64,000 bases of DNA from Endomychus coccineus (taxonomy: Eukaryota > Arthropoda > Insecta > Coleoptera > Endomychidae), in the NCBI GenBank assembly GCA_958510875.1, contig OY294067.1:30058912-30122911 (forward strand), read 5' to 3'. Position numbers and translations under genes: made by a program. Below are positions 25,380 to 36,994 of the stretch, one piece after another. Below the pieces are notes generated by a model. That model saw only the letters and a program-made list of their open reading frames with translations, was not told where the DNA came from and made no database searches. Numbering within the stretch: position 1 is the first letter of the stretch; every line of letters starts with the position of its first letter.

Positions 25380-25860
25380 GGCTGGACGATGTTTCTCCAT
25401 GTATTCTACTGGTGCGACACACAATCGGCAATTCCTAACAAGGGCAAAATTATGTTCATCAAGGTTCTACCGCAACATCAAGGATTGAGACTTATCAGAG
25501 AAGTGTGCACAAATTCACTTTCTACTCCAGAATAGGGGTCTAAGGCAGTCAAGAAATTTTTCCTGGATATGCTTCCTGAGAAATGCTAGGAAAATAAAAC
25601 CAGATTCTGCTTCTTTCTGTCCAACCGAATAGGCTGGAACGTTGAATTCTTTCAGGCTACACCAGCAGCTACAACAATGGTTACAGAAACCACTTCCAGC
25701 TATACTTCAGGTATGACAACGAAGAGGCACCTCTTGGCAACCCATGAAAACCTTGGTTTCTCCTGTACCAGACTATATTCCGATTTTTTGGTCACGTACG
25801 AAAGGATGTGGAGAGCGAGGTGCGGTTGCGGGTAAGTTGTCGTAAATTGCATCAGGTCTG
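25380..25860 (+). other. GC-richer block of unknown nature
   Basis: This stretch has more even base composition than its surroundings. It contains a frame from about 25635 (QATPAATTMVTETTSSYTSG) that begins after TTCTTTCAG and ends near CGGTTGCGGGTAAGTTG, which resembles a splice donor. Frames are interrupted further upstream and no domain is recognised. It could be a decayed transposon or an unrecognised exon. Confidence 0.2.
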
Positions 25861-27229
25861 CCTTTGTGGCTTTCAGAATATGAAAATTGTCACTACATCT
25901 CTCTAGATACCCACATGATAAATGATTCTATTTTAATATTTTTTTTAGTTTTGTATGATATATCCATTCAATTATTTTTAATAAAAACTCGGTTCTTCAG
26001 TTCCTTGTCTGTTATATGAAAGCCAAATTAGCTGAAATATGAGTTTCAGATGTGTGTTTCCTTTTATGTGAAAGTATAAGACCAACTTCGCTTTCACTTA
26101 ATATAATAATTTATAATTGGATTGATTGTCGACTAGCATTCATAATTGAAAGACATACAAAAGAAAATGTCCAGAAATGAGTGTGTAGTATGAAGGCATA
26201 GTAATTGATCTTTTTTGTTGGAAATGTTATGCTCTATATTCTATAATTTAACACATAACAATGGTTCCCAAAAACCTACTAGTTACCGCTATATTTATGA
26301 AAAATTTAAAAGTAATCTAAAAACCAAGATGGGGGCTTCACTACCACCACTACCCGAGGATTCTCATGATCATGTATACAAATATTCAAAAGTATATGTA
26401 TTAACATTTTTTCATCTCCATTGTGGGCCTGCGCTGCTTGGGCTAGAATGGGAACAGCAAAGCTGTAACATAAAATTGGGAATATTTGCTTGATGAATCT
26501 CTATGAACATGTTCAATAAAAGATGAAACTTGAGGAACCACACTTTTGTATGACTGTTCTTAATTGGTGGATAACGTCACGCATGTGGTTCTATTTTGGA
26601 ATTTTTGTAAACAAGCCCAATGGGACTTTCAATGTAACTATTGACGCACATTAGGTACAATATACCATAAAATGTAACCACAAGGAACGAGACTTTTGTA
26701 ATATTTGCCATTCCCGATAAAATAGTGGTTTGTAAATGATGTTAATAAATAAAATGTTGTTTTATATACTAATTTAATAAGGAGATTTTATTAAAATTCC
26801 CATTAAATCACTGAAAGAACTACGGGTATTATATAATAATATAATGTTAATGAAGATGTATAAATTAAATGAGATAATAAAGCTAAATTAAAATCAGCTG
26901 CAAAGTTTACTTGATGTTGTGGATGTTATAGCTTTAAGACATACCGAGCGTTTTCGGAGATTATACCTAGGCTTCTCATTTTACCATTTTACTCCATAAA
27001 CGCTCGCAATAATATATATACTAAGAATTAAACGATATATTCTTCTAGCCCTCTTATGACACTTTCTAACTAATTATAATTAAATGTCAATTTATTACAT
27101 AGTTTTTAACTTACTACACACCTTGCGCTTACACACTAAGACATACAAGATATCAGTAATTTCAAATATTCAATGATCGCATTCGAATTATTTATCTAAT
27201 AATGGTCTATTATAATTCCGTTTACTGTA
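25861..27229. other. no gene seen
   Basis: AT-rich. A short imperfect inverted pair (CCGAGCGTTTT near 26945 and AAACGCTCGC near 26999) is the only structure noted. Confidence 0.35.
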
Positions 27230-27262
27230 CCTTTTAGTCTCACGACTATCATCAGAAGGCGG
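27230..27262 (-). ncRNA. hammerhead ribozyme remnant
   Basis: The minus strand reads CTTCTGATGA, then AGTC-GTGA-GACT as a stem-loop, but the next bases are AAAA instead of GAAA, so the core is broken. It is a decayed relative of the motifs at 41833, 42456 and 44491. Confidence 0.45.
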
Positions 27263-27330
27263 TTGAAAACTAATTGACATGAAAAATCTCGGCTTCCGGA
27301 TGGATTCCGCGTCACAATAGTTTGACTTGA

Positions 27331-27373
27331 TGCCGACGTTTCGCCAACCATTACAAGTGGCATCTTCAGGGCA
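27331..27373 (-). ncRNA. hammerhead ribozyme motif of a Penelope-like element
   Basis: All elements of a type I hammerhead appear in order on the minus strand. Stem I is UGCC with GGCA. The core is CUGAAGA and GAAA. Stem II is GCC with GGC around a 13-nt loop. Cleavage would follow CGUC. Stem III is reduced to the self-complementary ACGU, a feature known for PLE hammerheads, which are thought to act as dimers. One unpaired U sits between the CUGAAGA core and stem II, as in the other copies here. Confidence 0.6.
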
Positions 27374-27439
27374 GGCTTGAGGCTTGAACTGAAACTGGTT
27401 CTACTGGTTTCTGTAGCCGTATTTATTGTAGGAAAAATT

Positions 27440-27829
27440 TTTCCTTCCCTTCCTGATCCAGATAAGAAATTTCTTATCCTCCATTGTTCAAAATGTCCGC
27501 GTTTGTATGGTTTGCCTAAAATTCATAAGCCCTCAGTTCCCTTGAGACCAATTATCAGCACTATCGGATCCCCTACTTACGAACTCTCTCGATATCTGTT
27601 ATCTTTTCTCAAAACTATTGTAGATAAAGCCAGCAGTTTTATCGTAAGTTCCTTTCATTTCGTTGAAAATCGGCAAAAGCTAAAAGTTGACCCTTGTTTA
27701 CATTATTATCCCCAAATAGTATTCAAACAAGCACATTTTGATTTATAATTTAGTTCACTCCGACTACTTGGTAGCCGAAAGGTTCTCAGTACTTTAATAT
27801 TATTTTTAGTAGATAAGGGTCTTTATTTC
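27440..27829 (+). pseudogene. Penelope-like reverse transcriptase fragment joined to its 3' region
   Basis: Translation from about 27450 reads LPDPDKKFLILHCSKCPRLY, then GLPKIHKPSVPLRPIIS and GSPTYELSRYLLSFL. LYGLPKIHKP (27502-27531) and PLRPI.S..GSPTY..S.YL are the diagnostic RT core of Penelope-like elements. The frame runs to a stop at 27748. The catalytic YxDD region and the GIY-YIG nuclease are missing; after the RT piece the sequence goes straight into the 3' untranslated block (GACTACTTGGTAGCC, then CAGTACTTTAATATT). The copy therefore has an internal deletion. It abuts a second PLE in the opposite orientation at about 27830. Confidence 0.85.
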
Positions 27830-29900
27830 TTTCCTATTGTGATAAATCTGAATTCACTAAGTTGGTTTCTTGTTTATACACTTCCATCCCTTCTGAATTA
27901 CCTAGATATTTGTCATTCAAAAACGATGAACTTTCTTGTAAAATGGAGTGAAATTTATATAAAATATGTTCCGCCAATGCTGATGTTTCACCATTATTTT
28001 TCTTTATATGGGCAAATTGATCTTTATGCCGAGTCAGAATACTCCTCTGAGTTCGACTCAAATAGCATTTTGAACACGTCAATAGATCCCGCACTTGTCG
28101 AAGTAGGAAATTTTATCAAAGGTGTTGTCTAAACGGCTTTTTAGCTTGTTCTTACATCCATAAACGGGTTGTATTGCAAATTTTGTAATCAAATTATGGA
28201 ATTCTTTAATTATTGAGGAATGATAAATGAAACTTCTGAATTTTATATGACTATATGATGTTAATGGCTCTAGTTTGGCCATTTGATGGTATACAATTTC
28301 CTGTTTTTGGTTAGAGATTGAATAATTGATCAAAAATTTGTAGTAGCCATTGTCCATAGTTATTTGCTGTAGTGCCTGAACTTAGTTGTTATGATTCTGC
28401 GTGCACAAAGGGACGTTTAATAATCTATGAACAAGACTATTGATTGGAACATTTTAATAATTAATTCCTGAATCCGCTGGAATATACCTACTAGTTTGAG
28501 TAGGTTTTCGTATATGTTAAATTTCAAGTGGTGACAATCTTAATAATATATTCTATTAAGAGTGTTCAAAAATCCATGTAAATGAAAATTGCTACTTACA
28601 ATAGCGGAAATATCATCTACATAATCTATGCCAAACAATAAGCTGATTCCAAGTTCGCTTAAAAAATATTGACCAAAAAAGGAGAAAATTGAGTGCCTAG
28701 TGCATATTCGCTTGTTTGTTTATAGTAATTTTTGTTAAAATCAATACATAATGAAGTAAGGATCACATATTCTGTGCAGTATTTATTAGGGACATTAATA
28801 TTAGAAAATTTTTATCGACTCAGGGATTGAAGTGATTGTAAAATGTAGTGAAAAAAAAGTTAAAGTAGTACTGTATCACCAGGTTCAGTTTGGAACCTTT
28901 CAGATTTGTAATTAGCTGCAAACAATTTATTATAGACTGACTGGGTGCGGCTTGGAAGTTGCTAAATTTCTTCATTAATTTTTTTATACGTGGAACAATT
29001 AATGTGTGAAATGATTGCTCTCATGAAATTGGGCTTATGAATTTTAGAAAAGTAATACAGTTCAGGTAGATTAGGATTCGGAACTCTGAGTTAGTATTTT
29101 AAATTAAAAAGGTACAGGATTTTAATGTTGACTTAATCAATTTAACTCATTCAGATAACGCGTTTCTGGAAGAAAACTGTTCACAGGGATTATTATTCTA
29201 CATGGTATTTACCGAAATATTGTGATCCTCTTTGTACATAATCACAATAGAATTCCCTCTATCTGCTTTCAAGTTTGTATAATAAGAGTATTTCTCCGTT
29301 ATCGATTTGCAGTTATTAATAAAATTATTGGATGTACTTTTATATAATTCATTTAAATGTTCATGAATTTTCTTGCACTCTTCAAGAATAATAGTTAATC
29401 TTGAAAGTTAAGGGAGCAAGTCGTATTTTCAATATTATTAATTAAATCCTCCGCAGGTAATTTCATAGAATCAATTGCAAAATTCAGACCTTTATTTAAC
29501 AAACCCATGTCCTTTTCATTGAACAACAAAACGTTGTGAATAATGTTAATATTCTTACTTAAGAAATTTATTTTGGTGGTTTATTTGATTTTTCTTTTGG
29601 TTTTTGCCGATACTGCGTTCAGTAATTTAGAATAAAGGGACTCGAATTTGTATGATCTGTTTCAAATGTAAATTATAAGCTAAAAGTAGTGAATGATCTA
29701 GTTTATGATATTTATTACTGATTTTAAGCAATAAGTATGTAGAGAAAATGATTTTATCTATTTTCGCGTTCTTACATGTACATAATTGAATTAATTTTTG
29801 GAAAACCTTATTTGACGAAAAAATCTCTAAGAAAATATTTATTCATCTCTACCTTATTTACACTATCAATTTCTTCAAATTGTATTTAAACATTCACTGG
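27830..29900 (-). mobile_element. Penelope-like element, long but decayed copy
   Basis: Read from 29900 down to 27830, the pieces follow PLE order. Near 29270-29237, KADRGNSIVIM matches the N-terminal RT region. At 28623-28612, YVDD is the RT catalytic motif in FGIDYVDD. At 28357-28079 is the linker ending NTFDKISYFDKCGIY. At 28094-27834 is the GIY-YIG nuclease with C..C, R...H and a LAEHIL tail. Many stops and frameshifts make it non-functional. PLEs encode an RT plus a GIY-YIG endonuclease. The join with the plus-strand fragment at 27440-27829 makes a tail-to-tail inverted pair. Confidence 0.8.
27834..28130 (-). pseudogene. GIY-YIG endonuclease domain of the decayed Penelope copy
   Basis: The translation includes CSKCYLSRTQRSILTRHKDQ (the C..CY.gqt.rsi.tR..e. 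pattern) followed by FAHIKKNNGETSALAEHIL and DKYLGNSEGMEVYKQ. The G of YIG is lost (YLS). The preceding DKCGIY, in another frame, supplies the GIY half. This domain nicks target DNA during PLE retrotransposition. Confidence 0.75.
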
Positions 29901-30010
29901 GTGCTCGATGTGAACAAACAGCCACCTACGTAGGTTAATTATATAGAAAAAATTCAAAGAATTGGAAAATTATACTAAAATGATAATTCGGTTAGTGATT
30001 TAGAATTTAT

Positions 30011-30960
30011 CAGTGGCGACTGGTACTAAATAACACAAGAGCATGTGCCCACCACCACCAACGTGTCCAGAAAAAAATTCGCATGTGATTCAGTGCATTA
30101 TTTCATGCCGCACGTCAGGTGCATGCATTGATAACGCTCAAAACTATGTTCCGGGGAACGTTCTAAAGTGTACCTATTTCAAGTATGATTCGGCTGACTA
30201 CAGTTATCTTCTTCATACCCGCTTATACCGTCAATTTGGGACACAAATAACCGTATCTCCAGTGAACGTCTTGCCTGCATAGTGTACAGTGTGTGAATTC
30301 AATTCGAAGACGTGGAGTCTGAAGTGAGCTTTTGAATTCGCGTTACGAGGCCATGATGAGACATTGACGTCGATCCACGTTTTTATGTAGGCTTAATCAA
30401 ATTTGCAACTGAATTATTACACGCTATGGTTGCAATACATATGACAGGTTCAGGTTTGCAAGTGTTTAAAGGCGTCTCAAAAACTATTCAGAACCAATTG
30501 CTAGATGCAATGTTGCACATTCACAAGCAGGAAATATTAAAAGAAATTAAATCTGCAAATTTCATTGCTTTGGAGGCCGATGAAACTACAGACACCTCTA
30601 ATCATCAGAAAATGTCTGTTATTCTCGATCGCCAAAACGAACGGTAATTCTTGATGAAATAGTTAAACGTAGATTACCATGCGCTGTTCCTACACGCTAG
30701 ATTTTCGAATGTCGATTTGTGTACACATTATTTGAACACCAATTGAACAATTCCAACATCAAATTATTCGAATGGAAAATTCTACTGACAATGACAATCA
30801 AGAATGCAATAATGAAGAACCTGCCAGGAATAGAAAAAAAACTACGACGCTGGAGATAACAGAGCTGTTATTGCAGAGGAAGTATGTGACACTATTTTAA
30901 GCAAAATTAGCGATTTTTTTTTTGTACCCACCCTCTCTTATAACTCACGAGCCGCCACTG
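30011..30960 (+). mobile_element. hAT derivative with ZMYM1-like transposase fragment
   Basis: The ends CAGTGGCGAC (30011) and GAGCCGCCACTG (ending 30960) are inverted repeats matching the hAT at 1629-3406. Inside, 30426-30647 encodes the transposase N-terminal catalytic region. No 8-bp target duplication survives (GAATTTAT left, CATCTTGA right). Most of the transposase is deleted. Confidence 0.75.
30426..30647 (+). pseudogene. ZMYM1-like hAT transposase fragment
   Basis: The translation FKGVSKTIQNQLLDAMLHIH, then EILKEIKSANFIALEADETT with DTSN, is the conserved start of the RNase H-like domain in ZMYM1/DUF4371-type hAT transposases; the D of ADETTD is the first catalytic aspartate. The frame stops at 30647 and the remainder is absent. 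Confidence 0.8.
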
Positions 30961-31683
30961 CATCTTGAAGAAGTTTCTGGATCAGCTGAATGTATGTGTC
31001 AATCTAAGTAGGTATACCAAGAAAATGAGACGTGATTAAGTTACGATTTTTCAAGAATATCTTCCAAATATTTTTATGTGGGAACACAATTCAGCAAGAA
31101 TTGCTGATTACATATTAAAACGAATACAATATATGGTCATGATCATAATTATATCTGGGTATGTATTTAGTTTTAGTACTATTTCCATATCATTAATCAT
31201 AAGATCCATAGAAAAAAGATCATAATTGTTTAAAATTATGTTTACTAAATATACTGCCACATATTAAATTATGAAACTATATATTATAAGTGTATTTGTA
31301 TACATCTGAATTTTTATATATTAAGTTCTATTACTCTCACTAATCATACAGTAGATCTTATCAAATATTTTGTCATCGTAATTGACAAAACAAAAGAACT
31401 TTTTACATCAATCCGATGAAAACACGTATTTTGTTCTAATATCAAATATGGGATATTCCTGAAACACTTTTAGAAGAAAAACATTGCGGAAAACTTGAAA
31501 AATTATAATAAAAACATACTGTTTCAAGGTCAAACAATTATATGTCTTGAAGATATTCAAATTTAGAAATGAAAAGTTCCTCTCACATACTACGTTTTCT
31601 GTTCATCATCATGAATTGAGAAGGGAAAGTTACGAATAAATGATTTAGCAGACAGTTCAAGGCTTATTGTTTTTCTAAGCATA
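30961..31683. other. no gene seen
   Basis: AT-rich sequence downstream of the stathmin-like gene's candidate poly(A) site. Nothing recognised. Confidence 0.4.
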
Positions 31684-31689
31684 TTTATT
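31684..31689 (-). terminator. candidate polyadenylation signal of the stathmin-like gene
   Basis: TTTATT on the plus strand, i.e. AATAAA on the minus strand. It is the first such hexamer after the stop codon at 31961-31963, about 270 bases downstream. Consensus match only. Confidence 0.4.
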
Positions 31690-31960
31690 GGAAATAATAT
31701 GTCGTGTTCTATTGGCCGAGTAGCGTGGAAAATAAAATGTTTTATCAAACATGGTGATGGGATAAATAAAATGTCATTTGCTCCTCATATATTGATTATT
31801 GCTTTAATAGTTTAGAGGCTAAGTTCATTCATCTGAAGCACTAACCCTTCGATTACCTCTTATAAATGATGAAAATATTTTGGCATCACTTCCTGAAAAG
31901 CTGTGCACTTATTGACTTAATATTAATACGAAAAACATTAAAATAGGAAGTATAATCTTA

Positions 31961-32110
31961 TCAGAGATAAGAAACATCATACGGATTTGTAGTTTTGGGA
32001 ACTTCTTCGGGAAGTTTCAAGTAATCACTTTCGGTGTCAAATGACGAAGCACTGGTTTCTTTTCGGAGCCCATTTCTATACTTAGCAGACTGCACTCGCT
32101 GTTGAAGTAT
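31961..32110 (-). CDS. lipidated stathmin-like protein, exon 4 (C-terminus)
   Basis: The exon begins after TTGTTTGCAG and encodes 49 residues, from ILQQRVQSAKYRNGLRK to NPYDVSYL, then TGA at 31963-31961. It joins exon 3 in phase 0, so the helix EEAEIRRQQ continues smoothly into ILQQRVQSAK. The tail is rich in Ser, Glu and Pro and likely disordered. It ends in a tyrosine-containing motif. The intron before it is about 1.0 kb with consensus ends. Confidence 0.75.
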   Translation of the reverse strand: MLQQRVQSAKYRNGLRKETSASSFDTESDYLKLPEEVPKTTNPYDVSYL

Positions 32111-33135
32111 CTGCAAACAATGAATTAACAGTAGATGATATTATAATACCATTCAAATAGATAACTATCATTGATTGATTAGTTGGAAACGTTCTTTCGA
32201 TTGAAAATACAACAAAATCGTCTGGTTTCAGTTAACTTTGTACATAAAATTTTTTACAAGTTACTCTATAATATTTTATATTTAATTCATATCGATATGT
32301 AAACCTGAACATCAAAATTTTGTATAATTCTCAAATAACTTCTTTTCTGGTTAATATCTCGATGTATTTTCAATCACAAAGATATTATAGAAATATATTA
32401 CAAAAAAGAAATTCTACCGTTCAGCCCTATACTATATGATATTAAATTAAATTCATATTGTAAAATTAAACAGTACTATGTTGACATGACTTTTATTTGT
32501 AACTTTCTTCCGACGATATTCAAATATAGTTTCTAGAACCAAAAAAGGTAAAAAATAGAATTGGATTCACCCCCACCCCTCTTTTGCCACCATCTCTTTC
32601 AAACCATTGTTCCTCGCAATCAGTCTGTCGCACAGAAAAATTCAAAGAACAAAATATTTCAAATAATATTCTACAAATTCTTTTCTGATTGTTGCTATAG
32701 CGATAAGTTGATCTTTCAATAGTTGCTTTAGTGTGGAAAACCCTCACATTTTTGGGGTGTAAATATTATATTACATAAATGTTTCATATAAAAAGGGATT
32801 CCTGGTGATGCTATAATCGAGGAAAAGCTCATGTCTTTTTGGAAATACTGCAGAATGGCATAGTACCTATTTGTTTAAGAAGTTAGAGCTTAATTTCATA
32901 AACTACATACATCCTTATCTTTACTTATGTTTTTTATTTTTAAAGGGCGGTAGTTTGAGGTAGGTACGGAAGTGAATTATATAAATGTTAGTTATTTATT
33001 GTAATATATCCCCCTCTACAAAAAATTTACAGGTCCCGGCAATTTTCTACTTTCATAATATTTTTCCAAAGGTAGTTCTTGAATAATCCTTTTTATAAAT
33101 TCCATTAGTATGGAGAAAGGTTTGTTTGAACTGAC
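32111..33135 (-). other. intron 3 of the stathmin-like gene
   Basis: Runs from donor GTCAGT (33135) to acceptor TTTGCAG (ending at 32111). AT-rich, with no other feature recognised. Confidence 0.6.
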
Positions 33136-33302
33136 CTGTTGACGTCTTATTTCAGCTTCTTCGAGTTTTTCTTGCAGCTTCACAAGGGTTACAGGACTGG
33201 TTTGCTGTTCTTCTAGCTTCTGAAATCTTTTAGGTGGATGCTTTTTGATGATACTATCGGTATTGTCCTCTTCAAATGCCAGGTCGAAAGATAATCCATT
33301 CG
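33136..33302 (-). CDS. lipidated stathmin-like protein, exon 3 (stathmin-like segment)
   Basis: The exon runs from after TTTTCCAG (33303) to CAG|GTCAGT (33136/33135). Two bases finish a split codon, then 55 residues start NGLSFDLAFEEDN and include HPPKRFQKLEEQQ and KLQEKLEEAEIRRQQ. Stathmins show the same order: an S-F-[DE]-L strand, a PPK-type basic linker, then a helix with L..IQ.KLE.AE.RR. In stathmins this region binds tubulin (family knowledge). The exon's start phase does not fit exon 2's end phase, so a small exon is probably missing between them. Confidence 0.78.
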
Positions 33303-36300
33303 CTGGAAAATAACCAGCAATTTATATTCATTGCAGAATTTGAAATCAATGGAAAATTTCCAATCTATAAACGTAGTTTAATAACTCAATGATTAAATTT
33401 TACCGTCGCATCCGCCAAAAATGCACATATTCTAGTCCACGTTTTGTCTCCATTAAAGTTAATTTGCCTTCCTTACCATGACAAGCAAATATATACAAAT
33501 TTGTATTTGTATTGAATTTATTATAACTGTCCATGAATGGTGGTCATCATGATTTGATGGAGTGGAACTCAAAATCAAGATTTTAAACAAATTACGTTTT
33601 AAATAAGATATAGCGAAAACGCAAATAAAATTAATTTATGATTATACGAGCACGCCCAACTATACTGGAATCAGTTAATATCTTCTCAAGGTATTTCGGA
33701 AAAATAATTTAGCATTAGTTAAGGCAGTCTACCAAATTATTTTTCCCAATTCTGACGACATACATATGGTCTGTTCATCGAAAGAAATGACGTGAGCTGA
33801 AGGTGATACACGATGTATGTTTTGAAATACGTTAGTTGTATTTTTGGGTCAATACGCTGTGTTCCAAATATAATGAGGAGTTCTTTACTTATTATATCAA
33901 CTACAAATACAAATTATTCGTAATCTTAAATATAATTCACAAATTGTAATAATGTTTGAAGAAAAGAAATAATTGCATGTAATTAGTTCCCATAGAAGAA
34001 TAAGGTACCTACTTACTATTTCTACTTGCACAAACAGTACCTAATTGTATATTATTATAACAGTAGGTCCCCACATCACGAACCGCGTAACTAATAACAA
34101 ACAATAAATATAAATAAATTCTGAAAATAAAAGTGAATTTTCAGTCATCATACCATGCTCCTCATCCAGCTTGCACATTCACATTAAAATAATCAACATC
34201 ACTTCACTGCTTCAAATACCATAGTTCCTCTAAATTATGCATATGAATAATAACATAAAATTATTCTCTTTCTATCAATATGTCAAAGACTATTTGCCCA
34301 TATTTTTGATGTTGCTTTTCCTAGAACCCCTTTCCGAATACCCACTGAGTTTTCAGCCATCTGTACCAACGTGATCCCTGCAGTAGCTTCCATACTTATA
34401 CTCCAGATGTGTTCAATGGGGTTACAAATACAATGATAGGGGGTAGACGAAGAACTCGATTCCCATATATTTCAGTTCGCGAAGCAACTCCATTGTGGCT
34501 TATACATGTTCACCAGGCCCAAAAACTGTAGTTTCACGAATGTATTATCAAAATGTACATTCTTTTATGCAACATTTCTGGGAGGCGGTAGTTGTCATTT
34601 TATTCATTCGGGTTCTGATAACTAGCCTTATCTACACCCGATGGTGAAGGTGTCTTCAAAATTCACTAATTGTTGGAATTCAAACCAATGCAAGAGGTTG
34701 TTTCATTTTGTTTAGCCATGACAATTGACATATATTAGATCTGCACCAGAATGAAACCGTGTTTTTCTTTTAATGTGTTTAATGTTTTTACTTCAGCACT
34801 TATTCAAGGAAGTTGTTTCGAATGAATTGGTTGCATAAAATTACCAACCATAACGTCTTTTTTCCATCCAAAAGCGTATACCACGAATTTCCTCCGAAGA
34901 AAAGACTAATGGTAGAATCGGATTCCTCATTCATAATAACGCAGTTTCATCCGGATCGACGTGTTTGACAAAAATCAATTATTTTTTATTTGATAGCCTG
35001 GAAGAATCAGTAATTCAAAAAATTTGGATAGGTTATGACAAAGAGATCACCGTATAATATCCAGAGATGAGCTTCACAATAAAACCTGAACTAGAGGTTG
35101 TAAGCCACGCCACTGCGTGAGGTAGAGTTATCAATAATGATAGACTATTCTTCATTTTTAAATAATGTATTATTCATAATACTAACTTTATGTGAGTCGC
35201 AATTAACACGATATTGATCAGGCTGCTTTTATTCCAATAATCAAATTGCGTGACTTAATACGAAAACGATCTCACTCATGGCACAGATTAAAAAGATATA
35301 TCCATCATATTGACATCTCTTCACGCAACACACAACAAGCCAGGATTAGTTTCTGTAAGTTCTATATTTTACCTTGTTCCTACATGAACAAGTTAAAAAA
35401 CAGTTTCGGCAAAACCTTTGATTTAAATTTCCGACTTCGACAAATCCGGGATTTACAAAATCGATTGTGAGTCGTATTCAAAATGCTATATAGGTCAAAC
35501 TGAAAGGAATATTCTAACTCGGTATAAAGAAAATTTTGCTCATAATGATGAAAAATCAGCATTAGCACAACATATTTTAACTACAGGTCACACCATTTGT
35601 CAAGAAAGTTTATCACTCTTGAAAGACAGTTACGACAAATATCTAGGTTATCTGGGAGAAATGCAAATGTATAAGCGAAAAAGCAATTCTATGAATTCAG
35701 ATTCATCTCCAGATGAGGGCAATCCCTTGTTTACATTTTTAATTCCAAATAGTGTTTAAACAGGAATATTTTCATTTCAAATTTAGTCTACTATGATGAT
35801 GAAGACTACTTGGCAGCTGAACAGTCCCCAGTACTTTAACAGTACTTTCAGTGGATAAGGGTGATCGTTTCTATCCATAGTAGTACTGATAATGATGTTT
35901 CACTTTCAGTAGCGAGAACTCATGAAACTTTCGTGCAGAATGTATATAAGCTGTCTTAGGGTTATTGAACATGTCATATCTCTTATATCGAAGTCCTTGA
36001 TGATGAAATCGATGTTGAAAAATTGATAAACCTTCAAAATTTCAGGCAAATGTTACAACATTGATCCAATTCGAGAAATGTGGTCTATTAAACAATTGTG
36101 TCGATAATTTATTCAATTAGGGGATTAGTGAAAGTAGGGATTACAAAAACGCAAACTAAGAGAATGAAAATTGTTGATAGAGCCCCGTCTAGTTGCAGCT
36201 GGCATACCCGATAAAATTTAAGATAATTGGCGTTGACTGAAGATTATTCCAACTAATAGAAGTATATTTATCCATTTTTATTGTTAAATAACATTTGAAA

Positions 36301-36994
36301 AATAAATTGCAGAAAAGTAACCAAACGAATTACTGCTTTTGGAACTGATTAGGCTAAAAGAAACAAATTTTGTGATTTTCAGCGGTAAGATATCCGAAAA
36401 ATGTATATTTTTGGGTCCCTTGAAATAATTCAGTTTAATTTGAGATGTTGAGATGATATCTCTAAAAAGTTATAAGTGATTTTCTAGTCAAGTGAAGTAC
36501 AATTTCAACCAATGTTAATATCTCTTCCTAATATCATATGTTTTTGAAATCAATCAATATCCTATTTGTAATTGTAATTAAGTTCAAGTATTTAGATAGA
36601 GATTAGATTAAGTTCATATAAGTGTGAAGTTAACGAAGAAATTCTTTAAATTCATTTGGCTCCAGAAGTATACAACCTACGTTAAATTTTGCTTGTAGTA
36701 TTATAAAAGAAAAAACCCGGAGCTTTAGGTAGCTTGCGATATTGAACGTAGTACTTGTGGGATAGGAGATATTTGTTCCTAGGGGTAAAACAGGTCTTTC
36801 GTGTTTCGCGGAAAGTGTTAGCTCCCTTTAAATTATGTAGATCTGCAAACACGTCTTTCAACAGTCGGGGCTTTTGTTAAGCTGACCCGATTGATTTGTA
36901 CAATTTTAGAATATTTCGAACACTGTATCTTAATAAGCCATCCAATATTCCATTTTATGTAAATTAATGATAAGTGATCTTTTTCATCAATTAC
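33303..36994 (-). other. intron 2 of the stathmin-like gene
   Basis: Bounded by GTAATT (36994) and TTTTCCAG (33303). It contains the Penelope fragment at 35226-35880 and, by phase argument, probably one unrecognised small exon of length 3n+1. The remainder is AT-rich and featureless. Confidence 0.55.
35226..35880 (+). pseudogene. Penelope-like element fragment (linker, GIY-YIG, 3' region)
   Basis: Spread over three frames, the plus strand reads SYMNKLKNSFGKTFD (linker), then DCESYSKCYIGQ-type sequence near 35466-35500, ERNILTRYKENFAH, ALAQHIL and DKYLGYLGEMQMYKR, ending at a stop near 35758. The following block, GACTACTTGGCAGCTGAACA and CAGTACTTTAACAGTA, is the terminal region shared with 9490-9560, 27755-27800 and 61510-61560. 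The RT part is lost. It lies in intron 2 of the stathmin-like gene, antisense to it. At 35669-35677 it preserves the uninterrupted target site of the transposon inserted at 55538. Confidence 0.8.

Noticed and set aside
26215..26493. 92-codon frame starting MLEMLCSIFYN
   Set aside because: The start is not an ATG, no domain is visible and the flanks are AT-rich noncoding sequence.
36833..36994. Read-through extension of the stathmin-like exon 2 as a longer open frame
   Set aside because: It lies beyond the consensus donor AAG|GTAATT and shows no protein-like composition.
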